DNA from: CALAZP01 sp041164265
GTDB taxonomy: Bacteria; Bacteroidota; Bacteroidia; Chitinophagales; Saprospiraceae
Direction: 5' to 3'
Assembly (NCBI GenBank): GCA_041164265.1
Contig: JBEAPR010000084.1
Location: 1 to 21,099 of the forward strand
DNA: 21,099 nucleotides
Within the stretch, counting starts at the first letter, position 1, and each line of letters opens with the position of its first letter. This document shows positions 14,837 to 21,099 of the stretch, in pieces. The notes below the pieces were generated by a model. It was not told the origin of the DNA. It made no database searches and was given only the letters and a program-made list of their open reading frames with translations. Both the position numbers and the translations under genes were made by a program.

Positions 14837-17800
14837 ATGAGTGAGATAAAAAAAAGAAATTTTTCACTGTCTTCTTTTGCAGTGGATAATTCAACCAGCA
14901 TATTTCTGATTACTATAATGATATTGTTATTTGGTATTCAGGGGTATAACAGCATGCCTAAAGAACAATTTCCAGATGTTGATTTACCAACGGTTTATAT
15001 TAATACACCCTATTTTGGAAACTCTGCAGAGGATATTGAAAATTTAATTACTAGGCCGATTGAAAAGGAGCTTCAATCTATCAATGGTCTGAAGGATATT
15101 AATTCCACTTCTCTTCAAGATTATTCTGTGATCACGGCTGAGTTTGATTCAGGATTAGATTTAGAAGATGTGGTTAGAAAAGTTAAGGACGCAATTGATA
15201 AATCTAAACAAGAATTACCAAGTGATTTAGATGCCGATCCAACAGTTCTTGAAATAAACACTTCTGAAATACCCATAGTGACGGTTAATGTAAGTGGAGA
15301 CTATTCTAATGATGAATTAAGAGGCTATGCGGAATATCTTCAAGACAAAATTGAATCTCTTGATGAAATTACTAATGTCGAACTAAAAGGGGCTCTGGAA
15401 AGAGAAGTAAGAATTGATGTTGATTTATTAAAAATGGAGGCTAGAGAGATCTCTTTCATGGATATTGAAAATGCTATTGCCTCAGAAAATCTGACTATGT
15501 CTGGAGGGGAAATTGTAAATGGAGATTACAGAAGGGCGATAAGGATTATTGGTGAATTTGAGGATGTTTCTGAGTTGGAGGAAATGATCATCAAAAGTGA
15601 AAATCAGCGACCAGTATTTTTAAAAGACATTGCACAAGCCAGTTTTGGATATAAAGAGAGAACTAGTATTGCCCGAGCTGATGGTTTGCCTGTAATTTCA
15701 CTAGATGTCATCAAAAGACAAGGAGAAAACCTCCTAGAGGCTTCAGATAAGATAAAGGAAATTATTGCTCAGGTTCAAATGGAATTTCCATCGGAACTAT
15801 CAATCTCCTTGTTTAATGATCAATCTATTTATACAAGAAAAGAGGTTGATAATTTGGAAAATAGCATCATATCAGGTGTCATTTTGGTTATTTTGGTATT
15901 ATTATTTTTTCTAGGGGTAAGAAATTCTCTTTTCGTAGGCTTGTCTATTCCATTGTCCATGCTGATGGGCATATTATTTTTGTATCTCACTGGTGTGACC
16001 CTTAATATTGTCGTACTATTTGCATTAATTCTGGCATTAGGATTATTAGTGGATAATGCTATTGTAGTGGTAGAAAATATATATCGCTATATGCAAGATG
16101 GATATAGTGGATATGATGCTGCTAAATATGGTGCAGGGGAAGTGGCTATGCCTATTATTGCCTCCACAGCAACTACTTTGGCTGCATTTTTACCTTTGGC
16201 CTTTTGGCCGGGCATTATTGGTAGTTTTATGCAATACTTGCCAATCACTTTAATTATCGTGTTGACATCATCGCTTTTTGTGGCTTTAGTTATCAATCCA
16301 GTTTTTACTTCTAAGTATATGAAGTTGGAAAAGGCTTCAAATGAATTGGAGGTTAAGAAATCCAAGAGGAAAAACGTTTTAATAGGTACTTTACTTGTGC
16401 TAGTATTGGCATTGGGATTCCACTTTATGGGTATTTTTTGGTTGAGAAATATCACCATTATTGGTGGATTAATAAATGTATTTGCTTTTTTCCTACTTCG
16501 ACCTGCTTCTTTTAACTTTCAAATCAAAGTCTTGCCTAAATTGGAGAGAGGATATGATCAATTTATTACCCGAGCGCTTAAAATTCCATGGATTATATTT
16601 TTTGGAAGTTTTATTTTACTTTTTTTAGCGTTAGCCTTATTGGCTGTAAAAAGTCCAAAAGTTATCTTTTTTCCAAATGCACAGCCAATTTACATCAATG
16701 CTTTTGTAGAACTGCCCATGGGAAAAGATATTGAGGCGACGAATGAAATCATGTTGAATTTGGAAGAAATGATTCAACAAGCTATTGAACCTTATTCCGA
16801 AATTGTGGATGCAGTTTTATCTCAAATCGGAGAAAATACTTCAGATCCCAATAGCGAACCTGAACCTGGAGCTTCGCCTAATAAGGCGAGGTTGACCGTT
16901 TCTTTTGTGCCAACTGAAGAGCGCAATGGTATTTCTACCTGGGATGTCATGGAAGATATTAGGCAAGCTGTTCAGAAAGGAATCCCTGGAGTCCAACTCA
17001 CTATTGCAAAAAATGTAGATGGGCCCTCTACGGGAAAACCTATTAATTTAGAAATTCAAGGAGAAGCTATTGACGAATTAATAATTACTTCAGAGGAGGT
17101 AATTAATTATCTTAATAAGCAGGGAATTCCTGGAATTGAAGAACTTCAAGCTGATATCCAGGTGGGTAAACCGGAATTATTAGTGAATATTGATAGAGAA
17201 GCTGCAAGGCGATATGGAATCTCTACTTATGATATTGCCAATGCTTTTAGGACTGCCGTTTTTGGAAAAGAGGTTTCCAAATTCAAAGTAGGTGAAGACG
17301 ATTATCCTATTATGGTCCGCTTGGATGATAAGTATAGAAATGATGCGGATAAATTATTGAATCAAAAGGTAACTTTTCGAAGCCCTGCAGATGGGCTTAT
17401 ATCTCAAGTTCCCATTTCTGCGGTGGCTAAAATGGAATATTCTTCAACCTATAGTTCTATAAAGAGAAAAAACCTGGATCGAGTAGTCACGATTTACTCC
17501 AATGTTTTAGAAGGATATAACGCTAATGAAATTGTAGCGGCAATAAAGGAGGACATGGAAAACTTTCCTTTACCAGCATCGATGACGTATGAATTTACTG
17601 GAGAACAGGCTCAGCAGGCTGAGGATATGGAATTTTTAAGTACCGCATTTTTAGTCGCTTTATTTGCCATATTTCTGATTATAGTTGCTCAATTTAATTC
17701 GGTTTCCTTTCCTTTTATTATCGTCTTGTCGGTATTATTTAGTACCATAGGGGTATTTTTGGGTTATGCTTTAACTGGAATGGATATCTCAGTAATTTTT

Positions 17801-18241
17801 ACAGGTGTGGGTATTATTTCTTTAGCAGGAGTGGTTGTCAATAATGCCATTGTTTTGATAGATTACACTGAATTAATAGTTAAGGAAAAAAAGGCAAAAT
17901 TGGGTCTTTTAGAGCAGGAGTATCTGGTTGAGGAGGATATGAAAAATGCCATCATTAAAGGTGGAGCTACCCGATTAAGACCAGTACTCTTGACCGCTAT
18001 CACTACGATTTTAGGTTTAATCCCTTTGGCCATTGGATTTAATATTAATTTTTTCACCTTAATTTCAGATTTAGATCCGAATATTTACATTGGAGGAGAC
18101 AATACAGCCATCTGGGGCCCTATGGCATGGACGGTAATATATGGACTTACCTTTGCTACTTTTTTAACCCTTGTGGTGGTGCCATCCATGTATTGGTTAA
18201 TTTATAAGATGAAAATAAAATGGAGTAAATTTTCATTTTAA
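14837..18241 (+). CDS. RND efflux transporter permease (AcrB/HAE1-like), with an extra membrane hairpin
   Basis: A 1134-aa inner-membrane proton-coupled exporter. TM1 (about 19-37) is followed by the periplasmic porter domain opening MPKEQFPDVDLPTVYINTPYFGNSAEDIENLITRPIEKEL. TM2-6 include LGLLVDNAIVVVENIYRYM, where AcrB has an Asp pair; here it is D406-N407. The second half repeats the plan, with GVGIISLAGVVVNNAIVLIDYTE in which N1002 occupies the place of AcrB K940. Between TM6 and TM7 lies an added basic segment and two hydrophobic stretches (about 514-533 and 539-557), absent from 12-helix AcrB. A further loop before the last helix (SDLDPNIYIGGDNTAIWGP, about 1075-1093) is also longer than in AcrB. 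I believe both occur in Bacteroidota relatives. The gene is last of the three pump genes; pdxH begins 11 nt later. Substrate unknown. Confidence 0.95.
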   Translation: MSEIKKRNFSLSSFAVDNSTSIFLITIMILLFGIQGYNSMPKEQFPDVDLPTVYINTPYFGNSAEDIENLITRPIEKELQSINGLKDINSTSLQDYSVITAEFDSGLDLEDVVRKVKDAIDKSKQELPSDLDADPTVLEINTSEIPIVTVNVSGDYSNDELRGYAEYLQDKIESLDEITNVELKGALEREVRIDVDLLKMEAREISFMDIENAIASENLTMSGGEIVNGDYRRAIRIIGEFEDVSELEEMIIKSENQRPVFLKDIAQASFGYKERTSIARADGLPVISLDVIKRQGENLLEASDKIKEIIAQVQMEFPSELSISLFNDQSIYTRKEVDNLENSIISGVILVILVLLFFLGVRNSLFVGLSIPLSMLMGILFLYLTGVTLNIVVLFALILALGLLVDNAIVVVENIYRYMQDGYSGYDAAKYGAGEVAMPIIASTATTLAAFLPLAFWPGIIGSFMQYLPITLIIVLTSSLFVALVINPVFTSKYMKLEKASNELEVKKSKRKNVLIGTLLVLVLALGFHFMGIFWLRNITIIGGLINVFAFFLLRPASFNFQIKVLPKLERGYDQFITRALKIPWIIFFGSFILLFLALALLAVKSPKVIFFPNAQPIYINAFVELPMGKDIEATNEIMLNLEEMIQQAIEPYSEIVDAVLSQIGENTSDPNSEPEPGASPNKARLTVSFVPTEERNGISTWDVMEDIRQAVQKGIPGVQLTIAKNVDGPSTGKPINLEIQGEAIDELIITSEEVINYLNKQGIPGIEELQADIQVGKPELLVNIDREAARRYGISTYDIANAFRTAVFGKEVSKFKVGEDDYPIMVRLDDKYRNDADKLLNQKVTFRSPADGLISQVPISAVAKMEYSSTYSSIKRKNLDRVVTIYSNVLEGYNANEIVAAIKEDMENFPLPASMTYEFTGEQAQQAEDMEFLSTAFLVALFAIFLIIVAQFNSVSFPFIIVLSVLFSTIGVFLGYALTGMDISVIFTGVGIISLAGVVVNNAIVLIDYTELIVKEKKAKLGLLEQEYLVEEDMKNAIIKGGATRLRPVLLTAITTILGLIPLAIGFNINFFTLISDLDPNIYIGGDNTAIWGPMAWTVIYGLTFATFLTLVVVPSMYWLIYKMKIKWSKFSF

Positions 18242-18252
18242 ACAAAGGTATC

Positions 18253-18897
18253 ATGCTTAAGAAAATACAGGATTTAAGGCAGGAATACTCATCAGCACCC
18301 TTCAATTTGGAGGATGCTGATGCAAATCCTTTGGTGCAGTTTGAGGTCTGGTTAGAAGATGCTATAAAGGCTGAAATGCCAGAACCCAATGCCATGACAT
18401 TAGCTACTATTAATCAGGAAGGTTCTCCTTCTGCTAGAGTAGTTTTACTAAAGGCATTAGAACCGGAGGGTTTTGTTTTTTATTCAAATTACCTAAGTGA
18501 AAAAGGGCTTTCAATGGATAAAAATGCAAATGTAGCTCTGGTTTTTCTTTGGTTGGGGATACAAAGACAGGTTCGAATAGAGGGAGTGGTTTCCAAAGTG
18601 GATCTTCAAACTTCCAAGGCTTATTTTAGAACCAGGCCTCGTGGAAGTCAAATTGGAGCAGTTGCATCTCCTCAGAGTACTCCAATCGACAGGGCATCAT
18701 TAGAAAAGGCCTTTATGGAACTGAATCAAAAATATGGACCAGATGACGAAATTCCCATGCCTAATCATTGGGGAGGATACTTGGTCCGACCTCAAAGGAT
18801 AGAATTTTGGCAAGGTAGAAGAAGTCGCCTGCACGATAGAATTAACTATATGTTAGATCGTGAAGGGGTTTGGGAAAAACGGAGGTTGGCACCTTAG
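18253..18897 (+). CDS. pdxH: Pyridoxamine/pyridoxine 5'-phosphate oxidase
   Basis: PdxH (214 aa, normal length) is the cytosolic FMN enzyme that oxidises pyridoxamine or pyridoxine 5'-phosphate to pyridoxal 5'-phosphate, the last step of vitamin B6 synthesis and salvage. Visible landmarks: the N-terminal helix with DPLVQF-like ADANPLVQFEVWLEDA, NAMTLATINQEGSPSARVVLLKALEPEGFVFYSNY (FMN-binding strand region with SARVVLLK), SEKG, FLWLGIQRQVRIEGVV, YFRTRPRGSQIGAVASPQS, and the C-terminal substrate and FMN block FWQGRRSRLHDRINYM ending in W-EKRRLAP, the conserved family terminus. It lies 11 nt after the RND gene with no promoter match seen between, so it is probably on the efflux transcript. Its 3' end overlaps the convergent GNAT gene by 4 nt. 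Confidence 0.97.
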   Translation: MLKKIQDLRQEYSSAPFNLEDADANPLVQFEVWLEDAIKAEMPEPNAMTLATINQEGSPSARVVLLKALEPEGFVFYSNYLSEKGLSMDKNANVALVFLWLGIQRQVRIEGVVSKVDLQTSKAYFRTRPRGSQIGAVASPQSTPIDRASLEKAFMELNQKYGPDDEIPMPNHWGGYLVRPQRIEFWQGRRSRLHDRINYMLDREGVWEKRRLAP

Positions 18898-19337
18898 AAG
18901 ATGATTTTTACATTATACCAACCTTTCTCAATGGTTGCCTCATTTTTCTCATAAAAATTGATGGCGGGTTCATTCCAGTCCAGGACCTGCCATTTGACCA
19001 TGACACAATTTTTTTCTCGAGCAGTTTGAATAAATTGATCAAATAACATTTGCCCTACTCCTTTACCTCTATATTCTTCAGCAACTACAAAGTCTTCCAG
19101 GTAAAGCATTCTTCCTTTCCAGGTGGAATAGGCCATATAATAGAAAACCATGCCTATAATTTTTCCAGCTGTTTCTGCTACCTGAACTTCAAAAATTCCA
19201 TTTTTGAAATCTTGTTGATAAGCACTCAATGGAGCTATAAAGGCATCTGGCTCTTTTTCGTAAATAGCCAATTCATTGACTAATTGGTGGACGGCTTCCA
19301 TATCATTAAGGGTAGCTGTTCTAATCTTTATCTCCAT
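18894..19337 (-). CDS. GNAT family N-acetyltransferase, diamine/spermidine acetyltransferase-like
   Basis: A 147-aa GNAT-fold enzyme that would transfer acetyl from acetyl-CoA to an amine. The acetyl-CoA pyrophosphate loop is YRGKGVGQMLFD. The blocks around it, MAYSTWKGRMLYLEDFVV and KWQVLDWNEPAINFYEKNEA, closely resemble the SSAT (spermidine/spermine N1-acetyltransferase) group; LYLEDFVV and WNEPAINFY are its strongest marks. A role on polyamines or other small amines is therefore plausible, but bacterial relatives accept varied amines, including amino-acid analogues such as thialysine, so the substrate is not assigned. The gene is monocistronic: its stop overlaps the convergent pdxH stop (18894-18897), and a full-consensus promoter lies 16 nt upstream of its ATG. 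Confidence 0.93.
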   Translation of the reverse strand: MEIKIRTATLNDMEAVHQLVNELAIYEKEPDAFIAPLSAYQQDFKNGIFEVQVAETAGKIIGMVFYYMAYSTWKGRMLYLEDFVVAEEYRGKGVGQMLFDQFIQTAREKNCVMVKWQVLDWNEPAINFYEKNEATIEKGWYNVKIIF

Positions 19338-19346
19338 AAACTTAAT

Positions 19347-19377
19347 TTGCCTTCAAAGTTAGATATTCCTATCTTTC
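19347..19377 (+). promoter_or_regulatory. Candidate promoter of the amidohydrolase gene
   Basis: TTG at 19347-19349, a 20-nt spacer and TATCTTTC at 19370-19377 (one mismatch to TAnnTTTG). Transcription would start near 19384, about 14 nt before the ATG at 19398. Its -33 box lies at the predicted start point of the minus-strand promoter. Confidence 0.45.
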
Positions 19378-19383
19378 GACCAA
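19354..19383 (-). promoter_or_regulatory. Promoter of the GNAT gene, full TTG-N19-TAnnTTTG match
   Basis: Read on the minus strand, TTG at 19383-19381, 19 nt, then TAACTTTG at 19361-19354 is an exact match to the Bacteroidota consensus. Transcription would start near 19347, about 10 nt before the ATG at 19337. It overlaps the oppositely directed element at 19347-19377. Confidence 0.65.
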
Positions 19384-19397
19384 CAAAATTAAAAGGA

Positions 19398-21099
19398 ATG
19401 CGAATAGTAGGATTACTGTGGTTAATCATTTTATTTGGTTGCAATAATAATGAAGTTGTTGCAGATCTGATTTTAACCAATGCACAAGTTTATACGCTGG
19501 ATCGAGACCTTGAAATGGCAGAAGCTATTGCGATTCAAAATGGGAGAATCATTGCCGTTGGAAGCACAGCTGAAGTACTAGAATTTGCAGGTGATCCAAC
19601 AGTAGTGGAAGATTTGATGGGAGCTTTTGTTATGCCTGGTTTTATAGAAGGGCATGGCCATTTTAGTGGATTGGGAAGTAGTTTGATGAATTTGAATTTT
19701 TTGCACGCCCAATCTTGGGATGATATTATGGAGGCAGTGTCAGAAAAAGCGAAAACCATGGAGCCTGGGGAATGGATTATTGGAAGAGGGTGGCATCAAG
19801 AAAAATGGGTTACTTCTCCAGATAGAAATATTCAAGGTTATCCCTTTCACAACGACTTGAGTGCACTAACACCTGATCATCCAGTATTATTGAAACACGC
19901 TAGCGGTCATGGGCTTTTTGCCAATGCCAAGGCGATGGAACTTGCAGGTATTTCAAAAGAGACTCCTAATCCTGCAGGAGGGAAAATTGTAAGGGATGCA
20001 CAGGGACAAGCTATAGGAATTTTTGAAGAAAGAGCTCAGGGGATGATCACCCAAGCCTATAATGAATACCTTTCTTCCCTTTCTCAAGAGGATTTAGCAG
20101 CTCAATGGAAAAAAGGAATTGAACTGGCTCAAGAGGCTTGTTTAGAAAGAGGAATTACCTCTTTTCAGGATGCTGGATCTAGTTTTGAAGAAATCCAGCG
20201 GTATAAGGATATGGCGGATAATGGTGAATTAGATATCAGGCTATGGGCAATGGTTAGAAGGCCTTATGAGGAGTTAAAAACTCAAGTGAGTCAATTACCT
20301 ATCATCAATGCTGGCGGAGGATTTTTTACTTGTCGAGCTATAAAAGCGGATTTGGATGGTGCACTAGGTGCATTTGGAGCATGGCTTTTGGAACCTTATG
20401 AAGACCGGCCTGATTTTGTTGGTCAAAATACTACTCCAATTTCAGAGGTAGAACAAATTGCTGCTCTGGCTGCTGATCACCAATTGCAGTTATGTGTTCA
20501 TGCTATTGGCGATAAGGCCAATAGGGAGGTTTTAAATATTTACGAAGCTACCTTTGAAGAAAAGAACCCAGCTGAAAGTTGGAGATGGCGAATTGAACAT
20601 GCTCAACATCTTTCTGTTGACGATATTCCAAGATTCGCCGAATTGGGGGTTATTGCTGCTATGCAAGCCATTCATTGTACTTCGGACGCCCCATTTGTGG
20701 AAAAAAGGTTAGGTTTAGAGCGCGCAAGAACAGGCGCTTATCCATGGCGGTCCTTGTTAGATGCTGGAGCAGTAGTGACTAATGGCACAGATGCACCAGT
20801 TGAAGAGGTAGATGCGTTACCAAGCTTTTACGCTTCGGTGACTCGCAAGAGAATAGACAATCCTAAGCCTTTTTATCCAGAACAAGCTATGACTCGAGAG
20901 GAAGCCATATATTCCTATACTTTGGCCAATGCATATGCGGCTTTCGAAGAAAAGGAAAAAGGGAGTCTAGAAGTAGGGAAATACGCTGATTTAGTTGTTT
21001 TAAGTCACAATTTATTGACTTGCAAGGAAGAGGAAATATTAGAAACAAAAGTTTTGAGGACTTACGTTAATGGGAATTTGAAGTTTTTAAAACAAGATT
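19398..21099 (+). CDS. Amidohydrolase family lipoprotein (YtcJ-like), 3' end outside window
   Basis: The frame runs from ATG 19398 through 567 codons to the right edge without a stop. The length and the ending (KYADLVVLSHNLL, then TYVNGNLKFLKQD) suggest only a few codons are missing. MRIVGLLWLIILFGC has a clear lipobox (LFGC, C15), so it is probably membrane-anchored outside the cytoplasm. The metal-dependent hydrolase fold is marked by FVMPGFIEGHGHFSG (H86, H88), CVHAIGDKANREVL (H368), WRIEHAQH (H401, H404) and TNGTDAPVE (D465). KADLDGALGA in the middle matches the YtcJ block that may supply a further metal ligand or a carboxylated lysine. The family includes amide, urea and formamide hydrolases (YtcJ, NfdA), and the substrate here is unknown. 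It is divergent from the GNAT gene across 60 bp with interleaved promoters. Confidence 0.94.
   Translation, partial: MRIVGLLWLIILFGCNNNEVVADLILTNAQVYTLDRDLEMAEAIAIQNGRIIAVGSTAEVLEFAGDPTVVEDLMGAFVMPGFIEGHGHFSGLGSSLMNLNFLHAQSWDDIMEAVSEKAKTMEPGEWIIGRGWHQEKWVTSPDRNIQGYPFHNDLSALTPDHPVLLKHASGHGLFANAKAMELAGISKETPNPAGGKIVRDAQGQAIGIFEERAQGMITQAYNEYLSSLSQEDLAAQWKKGIELAQEACLERGITSFQDAGSSFEEIQRYKDMADNGELDIRLWAMVRRPYEELKTQVSQLPIINAGGGFFTCRAIKADLDGALGAFGAWLLEPYEDRPDFVGQNTTPISEVEQIAALAADHQLQLCVHAIGDKANREVLNIYEATFEEKNPAESWRWRIEHAQHLSVDDIPRFAELGVIAAMQAIHCTSDAPFVEKRLGLERARTGAYPWRSLLDAGAVVTNGTDAPVEEVDALPSFYASVTRKRIDNPKPFYPEQAMTREEAIYSYTLANAYAAFEEKEKGSLEVGKYADLVVLSHNLLTCKEEEILETKVLRTYVNGNLKFLKQD

Noticed and set aside
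18148..18155. TACCTTTG inside the RND gene as a pdxH promoter
   Set aside because: The -7 box is perfect but no TTG lies 17-23 nt upstream, and it is about 100 nt from the pdxH ATG.

Overview
The window looks like chromosomal DNA from a member of the Bacteroidota, most likely a Cytophagales/Cyclobacteriaceae-type bacterium. Three things point there. The base composition is AT-rich. Genes mostly have A-rich leaders instead of Shine-Dalgarno boxes. Several intergenic regions carry the Bacteroidota-type promoter pattern TTG-N17..20-TAnnTTTG. Protein families fit as well: an NtrC-like regulator that ends without an HTH, a UMF1/Atg22-type permease, an RND pump with an extra membrane hairpin, and SusD-free housekeeping genes. 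The genus assignment is inference. No tRNA, rRNA, CRISPR array, insertion sequence or prophage was seen, and no gene-free stretch exceeds about 210 bases.

Layout. (1) 1-1384, plus: the 3' part of a sigma-54-activator-type AAA+ regulator, then a LOG-family phosphoribohydrolase 5 nt later. (2) 1446-8808, plus: a glycerol operon glpK-glpD-glpF with overlapping stop/start codons, followed 10 nt later by dnaE, the replicative DNA polymerase III alpha subunit. A 12-bp perfect inverted repeat includes the glpK start codon. (3) 8810-10942, minus: a UMF1-family permease, a HAD hydrolase overlapping it by 4 nt, and a 51-residue two-helix membrane protein that closes the unit. (4) 10979-18897, plus: a MocA-like nucleotidyltransferase, a TetR regulator (probable TTG start), and a tripartite RND efflux system (TolC-type outer-membrane protein, lipoprotein adaptor, 1134-aa permease), with pdxH 11 nt behind the pump. 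(5) 18894-19337, minus: a GNAT acetyltransferase whose 3' end overlaps pdxH. (6) 19398-21099, plus: a lipoprotein amidohydrolase of the YtcJ type, running off the right edge and divergent from the GNAT gene across a 60-bp spacer with two interleaved promoter-like elements.

How the genes work together. GlpF admits glycerol, GlpK phosphorylates it and GlpD oxidises glycerol-3-phosphate to dihydroxyacetone phosphate. The TetR-TolC-adaptor-RND cluster is a self-contained, probably autoregulated efflux module. dnaE and pdxH are housekeeping genes sitting at the ends of the glycerol and efflux operons. A possible dnaE promoter lies inside the 3' end of glpF.

Most of the window is ordinary core genome and I do not see a clear new multi-gene system. 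The items most worth a second look are the inverted repeat on the glpK start codon, the small membrane protein at 8810-8965, the fully interleaved divergent promoters at 19347-19383, and the altered proton-relay residues and extra helices of the RND pump.
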